From positions 1,513,981 through 1,577,980 of the forward strand of contig CAJNOP010000022.1 of the NCBI GenBank assembly GCA_905250075.1: 64,000 bases of DNA, given 5' to 3'. A program made the translations under genes and the position numbers. Source of the stretch: Rotaria sp. Silwood1 (Eukaryota; Rotifera; Eurotatoria; Philodinida; Philodinidae). Positions 22,314 to 35,600 of the stretch are shown here, piece by piece; the first letter of the stretch is position 1; every line of letters begins with the position of its first letter. The notes under the pieces were generated by a model. That model ran no database searches and was not told the DNA's origin. It saw nothing but the letters and a program-made list of their open reading frames with translations.

Positions 22314-25300
22314 AAAAATGATTTAGAACAAGTTTCAAATTTACATTTCGGAACAAGATAAATTATGGGTTATATTAGCAGTGTTACAATGTTGAATCTA
22401 GACATCTTCAGAACGAAACCAACAAGAATAAGTATAAAAATAAAGGAAGAAATGTTTGGTTGACAGTGCAGATCTATCCATGAAAAACATGTATCATTAA
22501 TAACCAAATAAATACAGACGATGCTGTCAAATAGTCAGCACATTAGTAAGATGTCGCACAAGATCAGACTGTCATTTGTTCTTCATACCGATTAATGAAT
22601 CCTCTTATACTTCAATTGAAGCTATATTGTTTGTAAAATAACGAAAAAGAAATTGAAACGATTTATAATAGAATATAGTTTAAACTAAATAAACTATATC
22701 AATGACTTTCTAAGTTTTCTCTGTCTGTTTAAATAAGTTTTGTTCTTAATTTGTCTTGAAAACAGTCAACGAATAGAATTCAATAAACTATTGCTTTTTG
22801 GGCTAACAGAGACAGTAAATAGTAGTTGAATATAATTGACCCAAATTAGCTCAGTTTAATAAAAATACACATTGATAAAGACCTTCGACCTTCTATATTA
22901 TATGAAGTGAAAAATAGACATTCATCATAGTAGAGGAGGCTAACAACATCTTGTGTTTATATTATCAAAAATTCAACATTGTCTTTTTGTCAAATACTAC
23001 AGTATCGGTTATGATTCTTCTTGTATTCCAGAATATATATATATTAAATCTGTTATTACGAAATTCTTTTTGCTATTAACAGTAGTTTTCATATTTAAAA
23101 GAAATCATTTTATTCACAACTGATGCAGAATCATATTGGATAAATACTAATTTGTAAATGGAATAAAGAGTTACATGCAATTAAATTTTGACTTACAGGC
23201 AAAAGATGCCATGGACATTAATAGTATAGTATTAAAAAAAAGATAACTTCTACATCTGTTCAATATTCCAAAAACATTTCATTAAACACTCGAAAATATT
23301 GTGTCTGGAGATTTTGAAAATGACTAGTCGTTTAGAAATTTGAAAAATATAGTGTTTGTAGCTTTCGAATAGGCTATCAAATGAAGTATGCCAGAAAAAT
23401 GGTTATCCATAGTTTTGAACTAAAAAACCTAATGAAAGCAAACATTCGTCGAGATTTATATTGATAGGATGTCATGTTAACTGTGCTTGTGCTGGCTTAG
23501 GAAATGAGATAATACAGCTGAATAGCAAATCATGCATGGGATTGAAGCATTACCAGAATGACATCGAATTCATATTTTATTGATGTTAAATTAGTGCTTA
23601 ATTTGTGTTCTTTCACCAACGCACTCAGCTCATTGTAATCAGGATAACTACGGCTAGAGAAGATGCTTTGTGAAATATTTTAAATCTATCTTGCTCAGTA
23701 GTGAATTAGTGTATGTGTCATTGAAAGACGGATTTATCTGTGAGTGTTCATCTGATATATGGGTACACTTGATTAGAAATATTGAAGTTTCATGAGCTGT
23801 TTTGATACTTGAAACACCATTGTGTTTTGACATCAGTGCTTTTCATGATGCGTTGGTTTGTTATAAATGACTTCTTTGTCGATGTAAAACGATGTTCAAA
23901 ATATTTAGTCTCTGTCATTTTTTTTTCTAATTAGATCGTTCTGAATGTTTTCTATCAAGTGGTAAAAATCTGAGTTCGATGAATAGTAATATTGATGAAT
24001 TTTTATCAAAACAATGTTGCATATTTTTTTCATCTATCCATGCGATGCACCCATGATCTTGAACGCGGTAAATTCGAGTAGAAGATCAGTCTACAATAAC
24101 TTGTTCGATCCAGAGTCGTGCGATAAACACAAATATAAAGGTAACTTGTAGATTTTGAAAGATATTAAATGACTTGTAGATATAGAACTAATAGTCACTA
24201 GGTAGAATAAGGTCAGGTATGGTCCATGCTAGCTCGTTCCACCAGCACCTCCACTTTTTAAGTTACACAAATACAGGTCAAAAGATGTATCTTCACGAGA
24301 TCTATATTTGACGAAAATAGAATTCTAGGATCTCTTGTTTCACTCAAGAGAAACCCAAAATAACATGACCTCGCACGGTCTCGTTTCTCGGGTTTCAGAC
24401 ATATTGTGACCCATAATGTTCTCTTTACTATATATTTTGGTCACTGAGGATGAATTAGCAGCCCACACTGTTCTCTATCTAATGAAATATCCTCAAGCTC
24501 AAACGATCGAGTCACTCATGAGATACTGCCAAAATATTGAACACACCAATTGTTAGCGATTTTTTTGAGAAGAAAATAGACTCTTTAGAGTTGTTTTAGC
24601 TTGCATTTTTCACAAGCAAAACCAAATGACCTCATATATAGAGTTGGACTATGATTCAAATAAACCTTTCATTTGAGAAAATAGAACTGAAAAAAATTTC
24701 TCTAGTGACCTAGGTCGGATCTATGGTGTACTAGTCTCCTACATATCTACTTATTACTGTTTGAGTTGAGTATTGTTTTCCGAGAGAAAGCTTTATTAGA
24801 GTTTACAAGCAGCATCAACTTACTCTTTTATCATAGTCGAAGGGTCTCTGTGTTGGATAAAAGAAATTTGCCGTCTAGCTTTGGGAAAAATACAAAACGT
24901 CAATCAAATCTCATTTCTTTGGTGATAAAAGTCACTGATTATTTCCATTCAATTGTCTTTCGTCACTGAAGGAAGTAACGTAACATAAATGAGTAATGTC
25001 AAGCTTCTGACTCATTCATATCTCTCATCAAAGCTTTCGAAAAAAAAAGCGTCTGTCGAATAATGTGATTGCAGCAAACACTAGAGATTATTTCGTTCTT
25101 GTCGTTGTGTCAATACTGAGGCTTGGTTGTAAACGTGTTTACGAAGCATTTTTGTTACAGTTGTTGCATGTCTTCGTGCATCAAGTAATTGTATTGTGTA
25201 CTTCTGTTCATCATTTGTATGTCAATTATTGTTAATGTTGCCACATATGAACGAAAAGCACACATCGATGAAATTGAAATCATGTAAATGTTCAGAAAGC

Positions 25301-26249
25301 AAATTTCATCATTTTCAAACAAGTCGAACCTATAACAAGCGTACATCGTATCGTAACTGATTTCAAAAGTATGGAGTAAGTGGAACTAGATAGTGTAATA
25401 GAAGTAAACATCATCTTTGAAATAAAGTGAATCAGATGGTTCGTAACACAAAGCAGGACAGTATTTTATGTGTTTCAACAAATACTAATGAACGGAAATT
25501 TTACCGAACAATTCGCTGATAGATCGCTCAAACTGTATATTGGTAGAAATCGAAAGAAAAACGAGTTTGTGAAAATATATAATTGATAAATTTACAACCT
25601 GTACAGATCACACATGTCGAAATCGAGGCAAAATTTAAATGAACGTGCCAATGTTACACTCATAGTCTGTAGTTTATGAAGCACAATTAGTAATAAGTAG
25701 TAAAATATATAGCAAGAAAAGTGAATTCCTTAGCTTCTCAAACAAGTCGTAAACGGCCATGACTGAATCTTTTGAAGATATTACACAGTATGACAATTAT
25801 ATTGATACAGTGAAGGAACAGCGGACTTTCGGATTCTCTTAGCGTTCCCAACATATTGATATAATCATTAAAAAACAGTTTTTTTTAACATAGTTTAACT
25901 TTTGTATTTATTTAAGGTTTTTTTAGATTCATGAAGTTCTAATTTTGGGAGTGTAAATGAATATCTGGACTTTGAATGGACATCATATGCCACAGATGAA
26001 TAAATCGCTGTTACCCTTTGAATATGGTTTTTGACGCTATCACAGTGTGTGACAGTTTTGTCGATATGCTGTATTCGTGACTCAGCAATAGATTGTCATT
26101 GACTTGTTCTGACCAATCATTTTGAATTCAAGCAAACTTCCACTATATTTCATATTTGACTCCTGTAAAGAGTCTATTGAAATCTTTTGATATTTACTAG
26201 AGTTCTCTCTAATACACATTCTTTTCTACTGAGCATTGCTCTTTTTTCT
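22314..26249. other. Gene-free interval
   Basis: About 3.9 kb between MMD and the RING-LRR gene. I found no exon with family resemblance on either strand. The open frames at 24766-24969 and 25155-25346 are short and unremarkable. The 5' parts of both flanking genes, which face each other's upstream sides, may be regulated from here. Confidence 0.4.
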
Positions 26250-26280
26250 AGATTGCTATTTTATTCAAAAGAAAGCACAA
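26250..26280 (+). promoter_or_regulatory. Splice acceptor and 29-nt leader of the RING-LRR gene
   Basis: TGCTCTTTTTTCTAG ends at 26251, followed by 29 nt to the ATG at 26281. This is a candidate 5' UTR intron end or spliced-leader acceptor. Confidence 0.45.
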
Positions 26281-27549
26281 ATGGCCAAGGACAGTAAGAG
26301 TGCATTTGAGTACATGAATGAGATGTCAATTGACAATTATTTGAAATGTCCAATTTGTACCGATCCTTTTCTGGATCCCGTATCGACACCATGCAAACAT
26401 ACGTTCTGTCGTCAGTGTATTTTAGCATGGCTGGAACGCCGCCAGACATCATGTCCTTCATGTCGAGAAGAATTATCGAAAAAGGATTTGACATCTATTA
26501 GTGTGATTTTTATTCATGGAATGCTCAATGAAATCCAAGTAAAGTGTACATTATGTGGTGAAACAAATCTTCAACGAGGCAATTTTCAAAATCATATTAA
26601 CAATTTGTGTCCAAAAGCGGATGTATCTTGTTCGATCAACAGTGATATGAGTTGTTCTTGGATAGGATCACGTGATCAACTTGAAATTCATCAATCCGAA
26701 TGTAAAATTTATCAATCAAAATTAATGAAAGAAATAAATTGTGTCAAAGATCAACGAAGTGAAATTTTAACGGTTGATCGAAGAGAGAATCTTGTCAATG
26801 GTAAATAGAACACCTTTGATATGCGCTACTTGAAATTCTGTTTTAGCATAGAAGTTAATTTTGGAACATGTCTATTTACTCTTTTAGAATTGACAAATCC
26901 TCGTGAACTGGAACTTGAAGAATACATCACTCGATCTACCGATTGGGCGATTGAATTAGCTGAACGGCTGATGACCAATAGTGATATGTCAATTGTGGTA
27001 GAACAAGCAATCGTTCGGAAAAAATGCAGTATACTCATTCTAAAGGGAAACCATATTGATGCAAGCGGTGCTTTGATTCTAGCCAAAACATTGAGCAATA
27101 ACATGTCATTAATAAGATTAGAACTTCAATGTAATCGTATAGGTGATCGTGGCGTGGATTATTTAGCAGATGCACTTACAGTTAATAAGTGTCTCAAAGT
27201 ACTAGATCTTAGAGATAATAATATTACTCACGAAGGAGCAAGACATTTGGCTAATATGCTTAAAAAGAACCAAACATTGACTTCACTGTCATTAAGTTCC
27301 AATCATATAGATGATCGTGGCGTACGAGTATTAGCCGATGCACTTATTGATAATATGAGTCTTCGTCGATTGTGTCTTTTTCAAAATCAGTCAATTAGTG
27401 ATTGGAGTATCGAATCTTTGATAAACATGATGCGATATAATCAGTCGTTAGAAGAACTCATTCTACAAACCAATAAATTATCTTGGTGGAGTATGATACT
27501 ACTTCGATTTGCATTGTTGACAAAAGCGAACTTCACCTTAATAATGTAA
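26281..27549 (+). CDS. RING finger / TRAF-type zinc finger / leucine-rich repeat protein
   Basis: Probable E3 ubiquitin ligase. Exons 26281-26800 and 26888-27549 are joined across an 87-bp GTAAAT...TTTTAG intron; the product is 393 aa. The N-terminal C3HC4 RING has C23-C26-C38-H40-C43-C46-C58-C61 (CPIC, CKHTFCRQC, CPSC). A TRAF-type zinc-finger-like stretch follows (C-x2-C CTLCG, then HINNLCPKADVSC) to about residue 150. The C-terminal part (about 200-393) consists of ribonuclease-inhibitor-type LRRs of about 28 residues, for example LELQCNRIGDRGVDYLADAL, LDLRDNNITHEGARHLANML and LSLSSNHIDDRGVRVLADAL, as in NLR proteins. There is no NACHT domain. AATAAA at 27548-27553 overlaps the stop codon and may be a polyadenylation signal. 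The ATG is chosen because upstream codons lie before the acceptor at 26251. The substrate is unknown; an immune or quality-control role is only a guess. Confidence 0.9.
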
Positions 27550-28464
27550 TAAATTCGATATGCTATCTTATATCAAAATAAGATATCCAAAAGAATGAAA
27601 CATGATAACTCTAGTCATTTGAGCACTGGTTCTTGAAACTTCTTGACACTCGATCTACTTTTTTCATGAGTGACTGCTGTTAATAATCATTACCTATCGT
27701 TATCTTACAGTGCATGTGTTGATGTCGTTTTCACTTGTATCTAATTGTATTTCTCCGTATATGATTACAAAGACATACAAGTGTAATGTGGAGCTATGTA
27801 GAAATTCAATGTGAGATCGTATACAGATTTTGTTTTGTTCGTTCTGAACATTTTTGGTTCAAAAAACGATTGTGGTTTTCTAAATATAGTCAGAAGAAAT
27901 ACAATCGTTTTGTTAGAATGTGAGTGTTGGTGGAGAGCAAACATTTACACCCACACCCACATTCTGACAAGATCATCATCTTTGATCTTTTATTGTTGAT
28001 TTCACTTGTCGTCTCGACGTCTAGTGTCCAATGGAATAGATATTATTTTAAAAAGATAAAGTAAGATATAGGTAAAAGCGAGGGTCTAAAAGCATAGGAA
28101 GTAAGCTGGGAATGAAGTTGTAATAGTATGAATATAAAAAATATCCTCATCGATAACCGTCCGCAACATTCCAATGATTTTAAGAGTTTAACATTGTTGA
28201 TTGATAAGTCATCAATATATGAATACTAAGCATACAGAATATCTTCAAACGAGATGACACTTATCTTTCTAGTGACTATATATCAGTGTTCATGAACAGC
28301 ATTATCTAATACCTTTTGTTTCGGAAGAAAGTAGCAAAATTTTTCATGATCGTCTTGTACGGATGACAAGCAGTTCACTTTAGCCGTGAAAACATCTAAA
28401 TCAATGGCAATAGAATTCTTTGCAAATATTGTCCAGCAAATATGTTGACCATTTCAATATTTCA
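27550..28464. other. Intergenic, 3' flanks of convergent genes
   Basis: The RING-LRR and LicD-like genes converge here. No gene is seen. A short CACCCACACCCACA motif lies near 27950. Confidence 0.4.
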
Positions 28465-29687
28465 CTATCGAATTTCGTGCATGTAGCGACTGCCGTACAT
28501 ATGAGCAAGATGTTCGTGAACATTATCAACAGTTGGAAAGATTTGGCCGTCGATTGTGACTTTTCTCTGGAAGGAAATAGGTGATAACAATGAATTCCTA
28601 GGTTGTAAAGTAAATGTTGAAGTATTTGACATCGAATCTTTTGTTTTTCTTGTTGCAAAATATAAATCAACATAGGCAGCTAAATCACCAATATGCTCTG
28701 GCGATTTATGATGAACACTTTGTGTTGTGAGCCAAGTCAAATTTGAGGCATTCTTATGTACACAAAGGCGAGTCACACCAAGAACCTACATTCAAAGAAC
28801 AAATGTATGACAATAAATACAGTTAATTTCGATAGCAATCAATTATGAATAGTGTTGCACATTCGTTTGTCCTGATTGACTTTACCTCGAATATATAATA
28901 GCCATGTTTAAAGAGTTCATGACGAATCTCATTTGAACGCAAATATGTCTTATTAAAAACGCCAATATCAATATCTCGCGTCCACGGAATAATAGTACGA
29001 TTACGTACAGCGCCAAGTAGGCTACCATAGACAATCACGTATGAAAGATTGTGATCCTTTAAAAAACTATCCAAAAAGACGAGTAAATGCTTGAGAATAT
29101 AAGCACAACATGTGGAATTTTGTGTTGTACATCGAAGTGATCGAGAACATGCAAGATAAGAACACTCTTGGAGCCGTCCTCGGACTGAATTACTGATAAT
29201 CAGTGAATTGAATAATTCTCTAAAGATACCAAAGTACGGATGAGAAATCGCGCAGAATCATTTCTTGTTAAACTTAGAGATATGTCTACAATTTTCGTTG
29301 CCTTGTCGATTTGTGAATATCAAGGTATTTCCCTATGAACCAATGTGTGAAAGAGAGCATCGCATGGTTATATATCTGCTAAGACAAAAATATATCAAGA
29401 TATGAGAAAAAGCAACACACACATTCATTCCTTTTTCTCTTGCTTAACGAATTAATTTGTATTAAGTAGGAATATGAAAGATAAGAAAAATTATATCTGG
29501 AAAGATTCTATTGAAAATTCAGATTTCAGTTCCGGAAAATTCTAGAGTTTTGAGAAGATTCAATGCTACGTTGTCTTCTCAACTGTAACACATGACTTTT
29601 TATCTCTTCTGTTTATATTTATTCTTACTCGGGTTCTAAGTTAGTCATTAATATGAGCCATGTCACAGCCACTGCCACAGTAATCAT
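28465..29687 (-). CDS. LicD/fukutin-family type II membrane protein
   Basis: Putative nucleotidyltransferase-fold phosphosugar or phosphocholine transferase of the LicD/FKRP group, expected in the Golgi lumen. Three exons: 29687-29629, 29219-28886 and 28785-28465. They have GT-AG borders and matching phases, totalling 714 nt (237 aa). Exon 1 encodes a short signal anchor (MITVAVAVTWLILM). Residues about 30-60 hold a cysteine-rich stem (LQECSYLACSRSLRCTTQ). The catalytic block YVIVYGSLLGAVRNRTIIPW is followed by TRDIDIGVF with the DxD-type acidic motif, then GDLAAYVDLY and a C-terminal YGSRYM. It is short compared with vertebrate FKRP/fukutin (461-495 aa) and resembles the compact LicD domain proteins of invertebrates and microbes. 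Exon 1 is supported by phase and hydrophobicity only; the other two are firm. Confidence 0.82.
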
Positions 29688-32600
29688 TTTGGAAGTGTAA
29701 CGAATGCATTTGCTTTGTCGAAAATGATGCATTAGTTGCAATTTAATAAAGTCCTAGATAAAAAAAAACAATATTATTTGAACTGTATGTTCTACAATGT
29801 CTCATATATGTTTTTTCTAATATGTAAATCTCGACTCAAATCATGTATTCTTTTATTTTTATCGTTTCTATAGATAACTCTCCGCTACATTAACCATAAG
29901 TGATACTTGCACTATCCTATTTTCATAACCTGCTATAAAAACGGAGTATTCAATTGTTGACAACACATTAACATATCATTGTAATTCGATGAGAGACAAA
30001 CAATGAAAGATGACTATTTACAGTAGTGCTATGCAGTACACATTCGTTTACGAGAAACGCATATTGAACATTGACATCTTATAATACCTCATATCCTCTT
30101 TCGATAAAGGAAAGGCTGAGTCCTCATCCCTAATAATGCTCTCAGAAAGTTAGCAACTTGATTTCTAGAATTTTTCCTATTTATGCTACTAATTTCAATA
30201 GTACTGTTGACTTGTCTAATAATGAAGAATCTTATACAATTTGCGATTATGTCGAAAATGTTATTAAAAGGCAAAATATCAGTTTAGCTTTTTTTCGATC
30301 AAACGAAAATGATCATTAAAGGATTCTAGAATAAAAAATGCTGCATCTTCAATGTTTCGGCACAAATAGCCATTTTTCTTTGATCAAAGCTGTTTGAATT
30401 TCATTCATGAACGACTAACGAACATGTGATTGAAAAAATTTATGAACAAACCCTATAGATCTACTAGTTCACTCAATCGTCTGTGTTCTGTCACTTTAAT
30501 ATGCGACATTGGTAGTTGTGTAGATCCAGTTTGTTCCTATTTTATACTATTTATAGAAAACGCAAGACAAGATACAATGGATATTGATTAAAGTTTTGTT
30601 GTGATAGGTTTCGACGCAAATTAACTTTTGATTTATTCGTTTGCACAAATATGATCGATGGTAAATGTTTTTTCAGTCTGTCATCTGCAATCAAAATTAT
30701 ATTCAACCAAGAAAATCTCGATCAGGATCATTCTTCAGTTGGGTGTTCTAAGTGAACTAATACGGCATAAATCTTGACGAAAGCATTCATTATGAATGGT
30801 CTCGTTGTGAGAGGATATCATAAATATCAGGATCGAACTAGGATTTTCAAGAGAAATAATTTGTATTCAATTACACAACATTATTGAGCACGAATTACGA
30901 GTCACTCGATATTTAGATACAGTCAACAACTGTTTTTCTTTTATTGTTTTAATTCTATGTGAAAATAATGGTTTGATATGAATATGGGCATGATCATTGA
31001 AGATATAGTTTTCTTCGCTGTAGCATTAACAAGAACGAATGGTGAATAATCGACATTGAGTTATGATAGTGTTGGAGAATGACTATATCCAAACCAAATA
31101 ATCGATTTTTGAGGATGAAAGGCTTACACGTGATTCTTTTCGATACTGATCGTTACTCATTTATCATTATCCATAATAATCCAATTATAATTCGATTCAA
31201 ATCAATGCGTAAATGAGGATAGAATTTTCTAATTGAAGAAAACTTTACTTTTTCCAAGATCGAATGAAAACATCATTGTAATTCAATCTATTCCAAGTTG
31301 ATAAAATCATATTGGAACGATTGCGAAAAATTTCCTATCCATACTACATTGATAATCGATTCAGTCAGATAAAGTTGTGACTCAAACCGAATTGAAGGTG
31401 GACCAATCAACACAAGTAAATATTTCTGTAAACTACTCGTCAATCGACTTCGACACAACGAAATTTATTTAATTCATTGATTTCATCTATAGTTTGATGG
31501 GCAATGTAATTCTAGTTGAAGATAATGAACATTATATTTTCATTAATTGTTTTACCATCGTCCGAAAACAATCTCAATAAGTGGTCGCATCTGTTGTAGT
31601 AGAATTTTCGAGAACACTTTGATTGAGACTATTTTACATGTTGAACAGGTGGGTGGTTCTTTTTCACGAAATTAATACGAAGAAAAAACAGTAGGCGACA
31701 GAATTTCTTAATTCAATTCGTTCAAAATATATCATAAGGCAATCATTTCATCTTATAGTTAATGATAGATTAGTCATTGTTACTTTTTAAATAAATGGTT
31801 AGACTTTGGAACAATGACAATGCTTGGCGTATGTTAAGTGAGTTTTTTCAAAACTCTTTTCTTAGTCTTTCATCTCCTATTTTAGTGGCATAACTCAATG
31901 AAGTCTAGGAGGAGAAGGGTGGGAGGATAGGAATATCCTTTACAAAAGTCTACGTCTCGCTTCAAGGACAGCTGTGCTCTTCGAGTAAAGCAATTGGACG
32001 AACCTAAATATTCCAGTAGTCTCTCTCGTTAGAATTTGTTCTGTTGATGCTACCACTTTGTATTGTTACATTTAAAATCAATTTAAAGACGAGATTTTTG
32101 CTAGAAAAAAAAACAAAATGTAACGAAAACGTATTTATTCTAAATTTTAATGACCTTCGATCGTTGCTTTCAATACACTCTATTTGCCTTATATCAAGGA
32201 AAAATTATTAATGAAGAGATACGTCAACAGTGATTACACTGATGAAATCATTTTTGAGGAATAGATGTAGATTGTCATTCGACCATGATCCTCAATTATA
32301 ATCTCGAAGACTCACTATCATTTACGAAAATGCTGATGAAACTTTGTATTTGACGGCAAATTCACTTTAGTCAAAGATTCATTTAATTTATGATCTGCTT
32401 GATATTCATCATCTAACATGATAAACAAATGAATCATATTTCGATCAACAAATATAGTCACAGTGGAAAAAGTGCATCAAGAAAAAGATGAGTCAAACTA
32501 GTATCTCACGTAGATAGTTCTTTCTGTTCTGATTCTTCAACAACGAAGCAACCTGAAGTCAATTTTTCTTATACATATGATAATGCTACGCACTAATCAT

Positions 32601-35600
32601 GTCATCATTATTGATCGCGAAGTCTTCTAGAAATTCTCTAGAATATTTGTTGGTGAGTTATGGAAGACTGATATGATTCATCTTCGATAGCATTATGCTA
32701 TGCAGTTTTTGCATGGAAAGTTTGTCTACCTTACTCAGTTTCTTTCATTGGATTTATGCATCAAATGAAAACCTTACTTCCTTCTTTCGAATAGAATATA
32801 GAAGCATGACAAAATATTTGTCTTTCTTCTGTTCCTTTCGATGACATGTTTTGCTTGTATGTACAGCAACAAACTTTCCCAAGCTCTACAGAATAATACT
32901 TGTGTGTTACGCATAATTTGTATGCAAGACACTTCAGCCAAACGTACAATACCCATAAGTACTAAAAGTAGCGCCTTTTTACTAATATTTGATGAGTTTT
33001 AGTCAGAAAAGTCAGGTCTTCTAAGCAGACAGATGATATAGATGGAATCAGGATAAAAAGCTGAATCTATATACATGTCTCACGAAATCCTTTGACAACT
33101 TGGATCTTCATCCAAAATCAGTCCAGGTCCACCTCTATTTATAAAAAATAAAGTCAATCAATATGTTAGTTTGACTATAAAAGTTTCTTCAAAAATTTAC
33201 TTAAATTTACGAAAACCTAAAATGACTGATGAATAAATAACAGCAACGATGTTTTGATTAGCTTTATTTTTTATAGTAGAAGTGGATCAAGACTGAATGT
33301 TGGATGGAAATCAAAGTTGTCGAAGTATTTTGTGACACATAAATTAATTCAGTTTTTTTATCCGGATTCTAAATGCATCATTTGTCTGCCTAGAAGACCT
33401 AATTATTCTGAATAAAATTCGTCAAGTATCAATGAAAAGAACCAACTGTTACTACTATAGAACAATGATGTTTCATTCAAGTATCGTACATACAAATTAT
33501 GCTCAACGCTATAGTATCATTCTGTAGAACTTTGAAACGTTTATTGAATAATATCTATTTTACACCCAACGTTTACTTTCACACCAAAATAGTAGAGAGT
33601 TTTATCATAGATGCCCTCATATGATACATATAAGCGAAGCATATCATCGAAAAGAATAAGAGAAAAGAAGAATATTTTGTCATACTCATATATGCCATTT
33701 GATTGAGGAAGAAAAGAGTTTCATTTGATGTATAAATCAAATGGGAGAAACTACATAAGATAGACAAACTTTTCACGTAAAACCTGCTTAGTATAAAGCT
33801 GTCGAAGATCGGTAATATTGAAATTTGAGCCAACAGCACTCAGCTGCAGTGAAGTCTAGTTGTCTGATTCCAATGGCAATTGATTTTTCACATCTGAATT
33901 GGCTATTGAAGAGACAATAAACTCGGTACCAAGAGGGCAACGATTTCATCGTTTATCGCCACTCATTCCCTTGTAAATTAAAAAACTGTCCATGATTTGA
34001 TTTAAATTCGAATAGTGAACTTTGCCAGCGACAATGCGATTTTTTTCCCTTAAGTTGCCATTTTCTGGTTTGTGAGCCTTGTGAAATGTTTTGCAAAGTC
34101 AGTCGTTGCAAAATACGTTTATTTTAAGGTGATTTAAACTTATTTCTATTAATTTTTCTCGAATCAACAATCAGAGAAACTAGCACCTTTATCAACAATT
34201 TGAGTAGAAATTTAGGGAAAAAGCAAAAATCTTGAGTTATTTGTAAAAATGTTGATTTAATAAGATCATTAACTCTTTGCTGAAAATCAAGAGTTAGTTT
34301 GACATATCGTTTTTAACATTGAACTATGAAGTTTCGATTGAATTTAGTGAGTTTTTTTTCTGAACTTAATTCAGAAACTAAATCGAAGACAATCTTAATG
34401 TTTTCTTACCTTTTTAACTATTTGATATAATCAGCAAAAAATATGTAAGTAGATGAGTTTATTCGATCAGCATGAAGACAATTGAATCGATAAGATGACG
34501 TTCTTAAGTTTTCGTCAAAGAAGAGAAAGGTATAAAAAATCTGTACAACTGTCACACAACTTTTTTCAATGTAGATTGTAAATATTTATTTAAATCATAT
34601 ATTCTTCTTCTGCTTTTTGTTTGCCTGCCACTTCAAACTATGCTCTATACATATGGTTTTTCTTTTCATATTACTATGTTTATAAACCAATCATTCGATA
34701 CCTGATCAGAAATCAATGTTTTATGAAATATGTTCTCATTCAAAAATAAGTTACTCGAATTATTTTAGTAATTATAAGGTTGCATTGGTATGTGTGAATG
34801 TGAGCATTTATTTGAACAATGCACCCACATCCTCCATTTCCATTAATTACATCATGGTTTTTAATCATTTTTTTGTTGTTTATTATCTTTCTAATAACAA
34901 GAATGGCTTCTTGGGCGTTTGAATGCAAAACAGATGTTGTTGAAACGTTAACAATAGAAATCATAATATATCGAATCAATTAAACGCATATATATCACAT
35001 GGACTTCATTATCACCAACGAATTTAATATCAACATTGATAGCATTCAACCCATTGATGGATGTTCTATTTAACGATAAACGATCATCTGACAAAATGTG
35101 GCTGTTTTAAGAAAAGTCTTTTTCTACGTCAATTTATTCATATGATTTGAATAAATAACATTTGACGAGCCTAGATGATACCATATATTCTGGTGTGCTA
35201 ATTGCTACAAAAGTAGATAATACTTGACGCGAGTTTTTTTTATTAATAAATACATATTCCATGATATGATGTGAACAATTTGTAATTGTTTTAATCAAAT
35301 TTTGGAATATATTGATCTTCTCATTGATATACTGTGCAGTACCAACTTGATCCACTTCCGTTTTGGTTAATAGATGTGATACGTTGGATGAAAGGTACAT
35401 TATACTGGTTCGAGAAGATTCTTCCTGCCATGATGAAGGTTGAAGACACGGACGATGTCATAAAAGGTCATAGTTAAATATTACTGCTTGGGTTCATTCT
35501 TATTGGCACACCATCATCCTATCATCAACATATTTTGAAATTAATTGTTTAATGCTATGATACAAAAGGGTGGCCGAGTATATTGAACAAAGATTACTTT

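Noticed and set aside
27945..27962. CACCCACACCCACA motif, considered as a telomeric repeat of the bdelloid TGTGGG type
   Set aside because: Only about two units; too short to be more than chance.
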